A stretch of DNA of 64,000 bases from Vickermania ingenoplastis (Eukaryota; Euglenozoa; Kinetoplastea; Trypanosomatida; Trypanosomatidae), in contig VFSE01000175.1 of NCBI GenBank assembly GCA_010157825.1, positions 906,001 through 970,000 of the forward strand, read 5' to 3'. Both the position numbers and the translations under genes were made by a program. Positions 32,347 through 41,355 of this stretch are shown in pieces. The notes beneath the pieces are model-generated. The model was given only the letters and a program-made list of their open reading frames with translations, ran no database searches and had not been told where the DNA came from. How positions within the stretch are numbered: the first letter of the stretch is position 1; every line of letters starts with the position of its first letter.

Positions 32347-33603
32347 CTACCTTTTTTCACCGAACTCCTTCTTCCTCACGTACTGCTGATAGTTGTAGTC
32401 TGCATCCCGCATCATCTCCCGGGATGCCTTTCCCCTGCGCCGATAAGGGTTACCCATGTCCAACACTACGCGGTTAGTTCCTGGTGCCACCTCATCTTCA
32501 CGTCCAATTGGCGCATTAAGCTCGAACCTGAAGTCGTGGTATACCTGGTGAACCGTGGGGGAGTAACGCAGGAGCTCGTCTGGGGTAGGAGCGTCCGTCA
32601 GATGTCGGGCTCGCCGCATCCAGTGGCCCCGCATAGTGTGAATGCGGCCAGCGAAGTCTCTCATGTTAAAGAACTTCTTTCCTATGAGCTCAACTCTAGT
32701 TTGAAGAACTCGGATGACACCCTCTCGGTCATTCTTTTTCCTGTAGAATTCTCCTGCGCGCTGAAGACACTGGTCTGCGAGTGCGTACGTTCGATCCCAA
32801 TCGAAAGGAGAGTAGTATAGGAATTTTTGTTCGTAGTTGAGATTGAACCGGCGGGATAATTTGGGCAATAGTCGAAGCATTTTGTGTGAGGCACCAAAGT
32901 TATGGAACTCTTGGACTACTCGAACCCCCTCTTCGAACGTATCTCCGGCAGTTTCCTCCTTCAAGGCTTCTTGAGTCAGACCCAGTTCAAGGAGACCCTC
33001 CACAATTATCTCAATTTGAGGTGCGGCGGCATTCTCTGCCATGGACAGGGCTCGTTGAATCACTTCCTTACTGCTCTTGTGGCGACCCGTGCGACGAAGC
33101 GCACCGCCCAGTTTTATTAGAATCCCTACTCTCTGCAAATGATTTTCTGGATACGCCAGCTCATACGCCTTGGCCACCACCCCGTAGTGCTCCAACGCCT
33201 CCTGATGAAATCCTCCTTCAGAAAGATAATCTCCTTGCAACTCAATTTTTGCTGCTTCCGCGAGAGGAAAGTAGCGTCGGGCAGGCTCCTGTTTCTTTGC
33301 GGCACCGCTGGAAGAGCCATGCACCTGCATTATATCCGTGCTCGGGCTGTCCCACGTGAGCTCCTCCGATGGCATTCCGGAATTGGAGTTTATTTCACCT
33401 TTTTCGTCCGACGCAGACCCCGGGTGTCGGAAGACGCCCTGCGGCAGCCGCTGTTTCGGAACCACCAGCTGTGTCGGAAACAATTGCCCTGCGAAATATG
33501 AGGTGTACAGCCGCGTTATGAACCTCTGCTGGAACCGCAGCCCACCTGTAGAAAAGGACGGGACATGCGGCTTTCTGCAAGATAATTTCAACAGACGATT
33601 CAT
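32347..33603 (-). CDS. Mitochondrial TPR-like protein
   Basis: A 418-residue protein. The N-terminus MNRLLKLSCRKPHVPSFSTGGLRFQQRFITRLY is rich in Arg/Ser and has no acidic residue, a strong mitochondrial presequence. Residues about 120-300 contain helix-turn-helix TPR-type pairs (GDYLSEGGFHQEALEHYGVVAKAYE, VGILIKLGGALRRTGRHKSSKEVIQRALSMAE). The C-terminal 70 residues are basic with Tyr and Arg. It may belong to the mitoribosome or an RNA-processing complex, which in kinetoplastids use many such proteins, but no specific one is identified. The 5' flank has a textbook polypyrimidine tract (33615-33651 in + coordinates). Confidence 0.75.
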   Translation of the reverse strand: MNRLLKLSCRKPHVPSFSTGGLRFQQRFITRLYTSYFAGQLFPTQLVVPKQRLPQGVFRHPGSASDEKGEINSNSGMPSEELTWDSPSTDIMQVHGSSSGAAKKQEPARRYFPLAEAAKIELQGDYLSEGGFHQEALEHYGVVAKAYELAYPENHLQRVGILIKLGGALRRTGRHKSSKEVIQRALSMAENAAAPQIEIIVEGLLELGLTQEALKEETAGDTFEEGVRVVQEFHNFGASHKMLRLLPKLSRRFNLNYEQKFLYYSPFDWDRTYALADQCLQRAGEFYRKKNDREGVIRVLQTRVELIGKKFFNMRDFAGRIHTMRGHWMRRARHLTDAPTPDELLRYSPTVHQVYHDFRFELNAPIGREDEVAPGTNRVVLDMGNPYRRRGKASREMMRDADYNYQQYVRKKEFGEKR

Positions 33604-33908
33604 TGAGACGTACTCTGAAAGAACAGCAAGAAAGAAAAAGGAAGAAAGAGCGCCATTTTTTCTGTCAAAAACACCACGGTGCCATGAAGAATTTTTTTAA
33701 AAAAAGGAAATCAGACCAGCGTGCTGGAAGCGCTGATAATTTTCAGATAGCCTTCTCGTTGTCTGTAGTCTGATGCCAGCAACCAGCAGCATCAAGGAGA
33801 GTTTCTGCAAACGAAAGTTTCAGGAGTACGAACTAAAGTTATCTTTCAGCTGGGAAAGGGTTGCAACATCGGAAGGCCTTGATTGAAGCCCTGATACTCA
33901 CTTAAGGA
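33604..33908. other. Intergenic region with strong splice tract
   Basis: No gene seen. Purine-rich on the + strand at 33615-33651, the polypyrimidine tract for the mitochondrial TPR gene. Confidence 0.6.
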
Positions 33909-34937
33909 TTAGATTCGAGTTGATTCGACATCAGTGTACTCTCGCCTGCCAAGGGATGACAGACCACACACCGCCAGCCAAACTGCCAATTGTTCTCCAA
34001 AAGGAAACATGAGCGGGAACTGGTGGATACCTTGATTTGTATAATTATAGTACCCTGTGCTAAGAAACCATAACATAAATATCACAAAACCCATCTTGAA
34101 CAGCGTCCAGAGCCATCCTCCGGATCTAGCAATCCCACCCGGTGCCGATGTTGGTTTCGGGGGACGTGGCTGAGGGGCGGCCGTAGCCGTGGTAAAGGAA
34201 AACTTAAGGGAGATTTCAACATCGAACAAATCCACGCTTGCTGGTGGTTCTACAACGCCAGGAACGTATGCGAAACGAAACGTCCCGGACGCAGGAATAA
34301 CGTCTCCGGACTTGTATAGAAGATGTTCTGATGATTCACTACTGGGATCACCTTGCGGCAACACGAAAATAGACGCTGCTGGTGCTGGATTACCGCTGAT
34401 GGTAATGGTGATGGCATTAAAACCTGAGGGAACTTCAGTAGCGAAATACGCAAACGCGGGGGCCAGAGAGCGGTCGTTGGTCTTGAATGCAGAAGGCAAG
34501 ATGCCGCGAAAAGTATAAAATGAAGAGATTGGGATGAAGCAAGATGGAAGATTTGCATGATACGCTACCATAGAGAAAGGCGTTGTCACCCCTGCACCCC
34601 CCGAGACCTGTACTTGTATTTCGGTGCTGGGCATTGCGTACGGAATACTGATGGCGTTGGTGCCCACCAACGTAACTGCTGCTCCGGGTGGCACGATATA
34701 CGTCGCGTTAATGTTGAGGGGTTGGTGAGTATCGCCAAGGCCGGCAAAACCGGCAATAACGATTGCCGCAGTGTCGAATTGAATGTTGTCTGTGGGAAGA
34801 GAAAAGCGATACGTATCGCTGGCTATTGCTGTAACGACACTACAAAGAGGCAGAGAATTGGCCGATACGAGCTGAACAAGAGCCATGATGCTCAGACAAC
34901 AGAGAGCCCACACAGTTGTGTGTAGCTTCGACCACAT
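33909..34937 (-). CDS. Type I membrane protein with Atg27/M6PR-like tail
   Basis: A 342-residue protein with a cleavable-looking signal peptide (MWSKLHTTVWALCCLSIMALVQLVSA), a Ser/Thr/Pro-rich ectodomain of about 235 residues and one membrane segment near 275-295 (LWTLFKMGFVIFMLWFL). The following GYYNYTNQGIHQFPLMFPF recalls the YN-x-x-x-G-x-x-x-x-P pattern just after the membrane helix in Atg27 and mannose-6-phosphate receptor relatives. This resemblance is short and may be accidental. The ectodomain has only a few cysteines, unlike the M6PR domain. Secretory or endosomal location is likely. Confidence 0.6.
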   Translation of the reverse strand: MWSKLHTTVWALCCLSIMALVQLVSANSLPLCSVVTAIASDTYRFSLPTDNIQFDTAAIVIAGFAGLGDTHQPLNINATYIVPPGAAVTLVGTNAISIPYAMPSTEIQVQVSGGAGVTTPFSMVAYHANLPSCFIPISSFYTFRGILPSAFKTNDRSLAPAFAYFATEVPSGFNAITITISGNPAPAASIFVLPQGDPSSESSEHLLYKSGDVIPASGTFRFAYVPGVVEPPASVDLFDVEISLKFSFTTATAAPQPRPPKPTSAPGGIARSGGWLWTLFKMGFVIFMLWFLSTGYYNYTNQGIHQFPLMFPFGEQLAVWLAVCGLSSLGRREYTDVESTRI

Positions 34938-35267
34938 GGTGATGATGGCCGAGCAGAAACAATAATAATAAAAAAATAATAATAATCAATTGTGTTCCAA
35001 TATGCAAGTAGTGTTGCAGCTAAGTGTAAATGTTTCACCGCTAAAAAAAAAAAAAACGAACGGCCAGCAAAAGAATAAGGAAAGACAGAGGGACGATCTA
35101 CAGTGCGCACACTCAGGGGGTTAGTGAGCAGGTTTGATGTGGCGTTTCCCATGACGCCAGATGCATTATTTCATTCTGAATGTAATAGACGTTTTTTTTT
35201 TTTTTTTTTAATGTTCTTGCCAACTTAACAGTAAGCGCATTTGTCTCGTATCGCCAGAGATTCTTTG
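34938..35267. other. Intergenic region, AT-rich
   Basis: No gene seen. AAT-type repeats at about 34958-34987 and a long purine tract at 35043-35092 on the + strand. Confidence 0.5.
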
Positions 35268-36171
35268 TTATCGATCAACAACTATTGGCGCAATTTTGCT
35301 TTTTGTATAGAGTGCCAAGCCCACTAGAGTTATAGTCGAGCCTATGATGTTTAGAAGTGTTGCTTCCGTTGTGCTGAGAAAGTAGCAGATCACAAAAACG
35401 AGGCAAGTCTTTAGATAACCAACAACGTTCATTGTAAGGGCCGACGTTTTTCCTACAAAAAACAAAGAAAGAAAAATTAACGCAAAAGGCAAGTAGACAT
35501 GACAAGCCAATGCACCCAACGGTCTGCCACGTCACTTGGTAGGAGAACAGTTCTCTCATGTCGTCCAAGCCAGGGCAACACACCACAAGAATGGCCGCGC
35601 TCATCGGTGCTTGGTACATCAGCAGCTGTAGAGGGCTCACTTTGAGGTCCACCTGCATAGATTTCCCCCAGACAGTGTAAAAGGAATTGGATAAGATAGC
35701 CAACACGCAAAAAATAAGACCCTTCAAAGTCAGAGTTGTATCTGTGCCCACAGTAAATGTGCTTCCAAAACAAATCAGAATGAGAGCGGAAATAGTCAAT
35801 TTGTTTAACGGTCTTCGATACTTCTTGTATTCAATAGAGGCGATTACAGGGGTGCCCATTATTTTGGACATTTGGTAAACGGTGACAGAGTTGTGCAATA
35901 AAGATAAATTGTTGAAGACAACATAGCCGCAAAAAGCGAATGATATTAGGACGACGGAACGAAGGCGGAGGTGTTTGTGATTGACGTACCCTAGATAAAA
36001 GCATGCCAAGCAGCCTCCAAATGTTGCTAGGAAATGAATCACGGTCAAGACACAGCCAAAATGAAACCCTGCTTTACCGAACACTAGCTCTTTATTCACA
36101 AAAATAATACCGATGCTACTCACTACGTTCGTACAGAGACTTAGAATCACCAGCCATTGTTCTGCTGACAT
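35268..36171 (-). CDS. SLC35E3-like nucleotide-sugar/triose-phosphate transporter (frame break)
   Basis: A ten-helix drug/metabolite-superfamily carrier. FNNLSLLHNSVTVYQMSKIMGTPVI and LQLLMYQAPMSAAILVV match SLC35E3 blocks (FYQLAKAMTTPVI, MQLLYYQAPMSSAMLLV). The conserved last two helices (GKTSALTMNVVGYLKT, then TLLNIIGSTITLVGLALYT, ending at 35268) are in a different frame from the first eight. The shift falls at the A6 run 35457-35462 on the + strand, where five A would restore the family pattern. As read, the first frame ends at 35275 with a non-homologous tail. Substrate unknown; Golgi or glycosome membrane are possible. ATG at 36171 is preferred to the GTG two codons upstream. Confidence 0.8.
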
Positions 36172-36495
36172 TCCCACTTCATTTCCTTTACTATCTTATA
36201 CGATATTCCTTTAAATGTTAATGGAGTCAGATAGTCGTAGAAAAAAAAAAGAAAAGAAGCAACAAAGAGAACGTGTGAATGCTACCTTTTGTGAGAGAGA
36301 TCAATGAGCTGTCTTGTCGTTGGATGTATCGTTCGCCTCAACGGAAAACGGATGCTCCGACTATCATTTATTATTATTATTATTATTATTTATTTGTTTA
36401 TTTTTTGGGGGGATCTAAATCTAGATAATGCGGAAAGTTGAAAAACGTTGCTTCTATCCATCACCACATAACTATAGCGAAATTCATTTTTATGT
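36172..36495. other. Intergenic region with ATT repeat
   Basis: No gene seen. Purine tract at 36241-36270 on the + strand is the transporter's splice tract; (ATT)n at about 36369-36392. Confidence 0.5.
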
Positions 36496-37035
36496 TCAAC
36501 GCTCCATCAAATGCGCTTTCTCTTCATCGATCAGTTGTTTCCATTGAGAGTGGTCGCTATGAATTGTGGTCTCCAATTCATTGAGGGCCACTCCAACCGC
36601 TGCGGTGTGCTGGTGGCACTTTCGAATGCCTCCAATGGCCTCGTCCAGCCTACCAAGAATATAGTTCAGAGACTCTCCACGCTGCCGCTTCAGCTTTGCC
36701 AGTTCAATCTCATTTCGCGACACGGTATATAGCTTCTTGTCCGTCGGTTCGACAACCTTGGACGGCTCCGTAATTTCTTTTTTCGTTGATTCGGAGCCCG
36801 GCTCCAACGGTTGGACTTTCTTCTCTGGCTGGGGGCTGGGGCCATCGCGCTCCGATAGCTCGCGTAGGTACGTGACAGGCACGAATCCGCGCTCCTCCAT
36901 CCGCACCACCCGGTGGACCATCATCCATCCGTCGCGATCGCTGGGCTCGTCCGACTCCAAGAGTTCTCCCTTTGCCACGGAGAGTTCAATATCCTCCACG
37001 GCATCGAAGTTGTGTTCAGCCACAAACCGCCTCAT
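36496..37035 (-). CDS. SH3-domain protein
   Basis: A 179-residue protein. The N-terminal 60 residues form an SH3 domain: the ALYDF-like start is RFVAEHNFDAVEDIELSVAKGE, followed by DGWMMVHRVVRMEERGFVPVTYLREL with the GFVP-x-x-Y signature. A short charged linker leads to a C-terminal helix (about 115-179) likely to be a coiled coil. SH3 domains are uncommon in trypanosomatids. The partner is unknown. The frame opens 20 codons earlier at a GTG; ATG at 37035 gives a start directly before the SH3 fold. Confidence 0.8.
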   Translation of the reverse strand: MRRFVAEHNFDAVEDIELSVAKGELLESDEPSDRDGWMMVHRVVRMEERGFVPVTYLRELSERDGPSPQPEKKVQPLEPGSESTKKEITEPSKVVEPTDKKLYTVSRNEIELAKLKRQRGESLNYILGRLDEAIGGIRKCHQHTAAVGVALNELETTIHSDHSQWKQLIDEEKAHLMER

Positions 37036-37358
37036 TTGGTATTTCTGAGTTGCAGCTGAGAAAAGTGTTGTTGTTTTATATACCGTACTACCCACACACG
37101 AAAAAAAAGTGAAACAAAAACCAGGAAAGAGTTCATCTCGTCTAAAATAAATTCAAGGCATCAAAAGATTTTGTGTTGGCAGAGCAACTTCATCTAAGAA
37201 CCTTTGAAACGTTTGAATAAGCTTTTGTGTTGTGTGAACTAATAATGTACAAGGAAAAATAGCCAAAGAGATTCCCATCGGCTGCTGTTTGTCGCGTTGA
37301 AGTTTCAGCCCATGTTTATCCCACTGTAAATCGTGAAATAAATAATAATAATAATAAT

Positions 37359-37398
<40 letters not shown>

Positions 37399-37446
37399 AG
37401 ATGATTCCGACTCACTGATCCTACTCTTGATCTGCAGGCTGTCCCG
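37036..37446. other. Intergenic region with TAA and TA microsatellites
   Basis: No gene seen. A (TAA)n run at 37338-37363 merges into a (TA)n run to about 37396. Splice tract near 37100-37121. Confidence 0.55.
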
Positions 37447-38580
37447 TTAGCTAATCAAGGATTTCTGATTCCTCATCTCCATGACTGCTGGAAGATGGTG
37501 TGCAACGCGAGCGCTTTGCACCGACTGAGGATCTAGTCCATTGGTTTCTTTCATCCGATTTCTGACGAGCTTTTCTCGTCTATGGTGAAGGCTCGAGCGC
37601 TCTGTCAACATGTGCAGTGAAATAAGTGTATGTTTTACGGTGGGATCCGCCCAGCTGTTGATCATGCTGCGGGTGTTGGTGCATCCAGAAATATTGTTAT
37701 TGGATATATCTTTTGAAGGGAAGTGTTTCTTTTTAGGAAGTGACAGCTCTGGAAGGTGGCTGCGACTCTTGATGTGCGGCAGGGACATATATTCAGGCTG
37801 GGTATAGGACACATCGACGGTACGACTAATGGAGAAATCGCCGTTCTCTCCATCTAACGGATTCATTATCAATGCCTGTCGTCGTTTCTTCTTTGTGCGG
37901 TATGCGTGCAGGACACGCTGATCCTGATAGTTCCACTCGTCCGGTGAGCTCTTGAAATCTGGAGCAGCCACAACATGTTTCTCTAGATCCGAGAATTTAG
38001 TTTTGTTCCGCTTCAAGTAGGACTCGATAGTATCCAGCAATCGAAACCCGACGCTGTACGGCAGTTGGCAAACCACCACCAGGGGAGAGCGCTCGACGGC
38101 GGCTGCAATCTTTGAGCCACCGGCAGGGGTAATGGAGGTGCCGATCATAGATAGCTCCGTCAAGTTGGTTTCTAGAATCAGCCTACAAATTGAATCAATG
38201 CACTCATCCGTCAACTCAATGTTTTTGTCTATGTGTAGAGCGGTAACGCGCTTTTTCAGCAGCAGCGCAGGGATTAGATGGAGTGTCAGCTGCTTATCGT
38301 TCAAGCAGCAGTTCCTCATCTCATACCGCACCAAATAATTTCTATCCTTCATTAACGCCGATACTGTGGCAATGCAATCATCATTGAGAATGTTGTCGGA
38401 CAAGTCGATGACATGAAAAAGCTCATTTCGATGCATGGCACTACGGACTTTCTCCAAAACAGGGCAGTTAAGAGCACCTTCTTGATTGCTCAAGTTAATC
38501 CTCCTACTTCTGGGATCAAGGATCTCAGCATCCAAATCATCTAGCTGTCTCTCTCCCTTCTTTTCAGCTCTTTTCGGCAT
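37447..38580 (-). CDS. Leucine-rich repeat protein
   Basis: A 377-residue protein. Residues about 60-180 contain ribonuclease-inhibitor-type LRRs (LFHVIDLSDNILNDDCI, LVRYEMRNCCLNDKQLTLHLI, VTALHIDKNIELTDECI, LTELSMIGTSITPAGGSKI). The C-terminal half is basic and lacks repeats. Many kinetoplastid LRR proteins are flagellar or cytoskeletal; nothing here points to one. The open frame reaches 38 codons further to a TTG across a hydrophobic, A/T-rich stretch; ATG at 38580 is taken. Confidence 0.75.
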   Translation of the reverse strand: MPKRAEKKGERQLDDLDAEILDPRSRRINLSNQEGALNCPVLEKVRSAMHRNELFHVIDLSDNILNDDCIATVSALMKDRNYLVRYEMRNCCLNDKQLTLHLIPALLLKKRVTALHIDKNIELTDECIDSICRLILETNLTELSMIGTSITPAGGSKIAAAVERSPLVVVCQLPYSVGFRLLDTIESYLKRNKTKFSDLEKHVVAAPDFKSSPDEWNYQDQRVLHAYRTKKKRRQALIMNPLDGENGDFSISRTVDVSYTQPEYMSLPHIKSRSHLPELSLPKKKHFPSKDISNNNISGCTNTRSMINSWADPTVKHTLISLHMLTERSSLHHRREKLVRNRMKETNGLDPQSVQSARVAHHLPAVMEMRNQKSLIS

Positions 38581-38942
38581 TGGAGCCGCGGAAGCTGTTG
38601 CGTACGTTTCGTGTTCTACTTCTAGAAAAGCTGTATCACAAAATGAAAAACACCAGGCTTCAAAAATAAAATTAAAAAAGAGGGTAAAAAGCAAGCAAGG
38701 ACACGTTCGATAAGCAGTACAACTGTCTTCCTTAACCGGTTAAGAATGTGAGTAAGGTATCAACTCACAAGCAGATCCACAAAATGGACTTCTAAAGCCT
38801 CTGTCTGTAGCAAAATAGTATGTAGCAAAATGTATCAAGATCAAAATGAATCCTTCATCTGATCCATAGGAAAGGAAGGGGCCCATACTGGGAAAATCGT
38901 ATCTCCTTGTTTCACGGTGCCTCCTGGGAAAGCTAGGCCGTG
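38581..38942. other. Intergenic region upstream of the LRR gene
   Basis: No gene seen. A-rich and purine-rich at 38640-38700 on the + strand, consistent with the LRR gene's splice tract. Confidence 0.5.
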
Positions 38943-40925
38943 TCAAGTATCATCATCCTCAGATTCTGAACTTTGGAGTAGCGCTTCGATGGACGTGTCG
39001 TCCTCCGAGAGTCTGATTCTGCGGTGCCGGTCACTGTCTGGGGTGCTTGGGTCCTTCGCTTGAGTGTGAGAATCTCGAAGGGCTTGGACCCGCTTTTTTT
39101 GTCGAGAATCGCTAATCTTCCGTTGTAGTGACTCTGTCAGCATTGGCTTTCTGGTGGAAAGGACTTCCTCGGGCTCGGAACTGGAGTGCTCCAGCTTTCC
39201 TCCGCTACTGCCTCTTCTCTTCGTCGGTTTCGCCTGTATGGTATGATCGAACGTGCTGCTGGATTCCAGGAGCGAACTGCGGTGTTGCCTTTCCATCTCC
39301 GGCGTTTGTGGTTCTCCGTGCACCTCCTCCACCACAACGCTCACATCCTCGTCCCAGAGAGCGTTCTCTTGGTCATCCTTTTCGTGGAGGGAAAGAAAGA
39401 ACTTCCAAAGATTCACCGCCTGTTGCCCGGTGATAATCTGCTCTTGAGAAAACTGGACAAGATGCTCGTAGGCAATGGGGACAGACACAACAACGTCATG
39501 CTTGGCTCTATCAGAAGAAGTTTTCATAGAGTCAGCCAACTCTCGAGGGGTATCATTAAACGGATCTGCGAGTGGACCTTCGGCAGTGAGATCATGGTTG
39601 ATGGAAACATCCTCTAAAGGAGGGGACTCTACGCGTCTAAAAGTATCTGCAGTGAAGATACGTGCTCTGGAGAACTCTGGATTGGCTTGCGACAGCGGTG
39701 CCCGCCGTCCTCCGTTGCCGTACCGCGCTCTATTAGGAAACATTGTGGGATTCCTCTTCGCGATCTCTTGGCCTTCTGGCGCGGTTTCAGCGCGACGTTG
39801 CGAATCAGACTGCCTCGAGTTGCTTTCGTTGCGGCGGGCTTTTCGAAGTTCTTCCTTCAACTTTTTCACCTGGTGCTCCCAGCTTCTTTCCTTCTGCGCC
39901 ATCTTCTCCAGCCTGGTTTGCTGGCACTCTACCTCCTTCTGAAGGCGGTTCGCCTTCATCTCGGTCGTCTTCGCAGCATGTGTTTGCGAGTTGTTACCAC
40001 TAAGAGCCTGTCGGTTACGAGGTCCGCGGGATGCGTTGGCACTCTTCTGATCGCGGAGCAGGCGCTCCTTCGCCGCTCCCTCCAACTCGATGGGTGGCAG
40101 GTTCCGCGCTGTTTGTTTCTTTGGTGCACCAGTCTTATCATGCCTACTACTGGCCACGCTACTGTTCCCGAAAAGATGAAGTGGGGAGGGTCCCACGCTC
40201 GTTGTCGGCGTTGACGGCGCCATCGCCTCCAGATCCCCCACCTCCACCTCCACATTGGTCGGGAGCACCCGGGGCATCTTGTGGTGCCCCGCATCTTCGC
40301 TACAAGAAGCTTCCGCCCCACGAGGGCTACGAGACACAGGGGAGCGCGAGGGCAGGTCCCGTTTGGTGTACGCCCTAATCAAATCCACGGGCAGCGACTG
40401 GGTATCGTACGCTTCCCTCGAGTTTGGGGGGGACTGCGAGAGGGAGAAACTAGTCGGCAGCGAGGTGGTCTGATACAACCCCGTAGTCTCCTCCTCGGTG
40501 TGTAGCGCCTTGGACAGCTGCAGACGACGCCCGGATGACCCGCTCGGGCGAGATGACCCCGCTACCCCTTGTGGGGAATGAGGGGAGTGCACCAGCCGCG
40601 TCTCGGACGAGGAGGCATGTGAAAATTGGGCCCTGCCTCCCTCAAAGCTAAAAGTGTAACGCACTGAAACTGCGTCAATCGGGGATGAAGCTGGGGGCGA
40701 GGCCTCAGTGGCCGGCGGCTCGATCCGAGGTTTGGCCAGTGCCCGTTGCGATGTTCCTCGCCGGTTTCTCTGAGCGTCCTCGGTGGCTTTTAGGCGCTTC
40801 GACTCTCTCACCTGCTCATCTAGCGCCTCTTTAAACAATTTCTGCTTCTCGAGCTTCTCAATGTTCGCCTTTAAGCGTTCATCTGTCAAAATGACAGGCC
40901 TTGTATGGAACGCCTGGTGTGACAT
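38943..40925 (-). CDS. Basic, largely disordered protein with central coiled coil
   Basis: A 660-residue protein with many Ser, Arg, Pro and Glu. A short N-terminal helix (DERLKANIEKLEKQKLFKEALDEQVRESKRLK) is followed by a long low-complexity region. A predicted coiled coil lies at about 330-375 (NRLQKEVECQQTRLEKMAQKER), then a more ordered acidic stretch containing EHLVQFSQEQIITGQQAVNLWKFFLSLHEK. The C-terminus is acidic (SSESEDDDT). No family recognised; such proteins are often cytoskeletal in kinetoplastids. ATG at 40925 is used instead of the GTG four codons upstream. Confidence 0.7.
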   Translation of the reverse strand: MSHQAFHTRPVILTDERLKANIEKLEKQKLFKEALDEQVRESKRLKATEDAQRNRRGTSQRALAKPRIEPPATEASPPASSPIDAVSVRYTFSFEGGRAQFSHASSSETRLVHSPHSPQGVAGSSRPSGSSGRRLQLSKALHTEEETTGLYQTTSLPTSFSLSQSPPNSREAYDTQSLPVDLIRAYTKRDLPSRSPVSRSPRGAEASCSEDAGHHKMPRVLPTNVEVEVGDLEAMAPSTPTTSVGPSPLHLFGNSSVASSRHDKTGAPKKQTARNLPPIELEGAAKERLLRDQKSANASRGPRNRQALSGNNSQTHAAKTTEMKANRLQKEVECQQTRLEKMAQKERSWEHQVKKLKEELRKARRNESNSRQSDSQRRAETAPEGQEIAKRNPTMFPNRARYGNGGRRAPLSQANPEFSRARIFTADTFRRVESPPLEDVSINHDLTAEGPLADPFNDTPRELADSMKTSSDRAKHDVVVSVPIAYEHLVQFSQEQIITGQQAVNLWKFFLSLHEKDDQENALWDEDVSVVVEEVHGEPQTPEMERQHRSSLLESSSTFDHTIQAKPTKRRGSSGGKLEHSSSEPEEVLSTRKPMLTESLQRKISDSRQKKRVQALRDSHTQAKDPSTPDSDRHRRIRLSEDDTSIEALLQSSESEDDDT

Positions 40926-41355
40926 GCCCACATTCACACGCTTTGATGAATGTCTGCACCACTGCAGTGAAAGAATAAATATGTCTCTATAGAAATGTAT
41001 ATATCAATCAACAATTAGTTAAGCAACTGCTGCACAACAGAAGAGTGAGAAAAAGCAAGGAAAATTTTCGGAGGAGAAAAAAACATGGTTGCTGTCAGTA
41101 AATAATAATAATAATAATAATCTCGAGACAATCAGCGACACCATTGCATTTCGTGATACATCATTTTGTTTGTTTGTTTGCTGTTGTCGTTTCCTTTAGT
41201 TGGGGCTGATGTTTGTGATAAGCAAATGTCAACTGTCACAGTACTAATAACTCTCAGAAAAAAATGCGAAAAGGGGGTGATTTTTCTGTTGTTGTTTTTT
41301 TTTTTTGCAAGAAAAGGTGAAAGTAACCGCATCAGAAAACTGAGTAATGCTTCTT
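40926..41355. other. Intergenic region with AAT repeat
   Basis: No gene seen. Purine tract at 41039-41085 on the + strand is the likely splice tract; (AAT)n at about 41101-41120; T10 run near 41298. Confidence 0.5.

Noticed and set aside
37338-37396. TAA/TA microsatellite as a possible replication origin or strand-switch landmark.
   Set aside because: Genes on both sides point the same way, and similar AAT runs occur in many spacers of this window.
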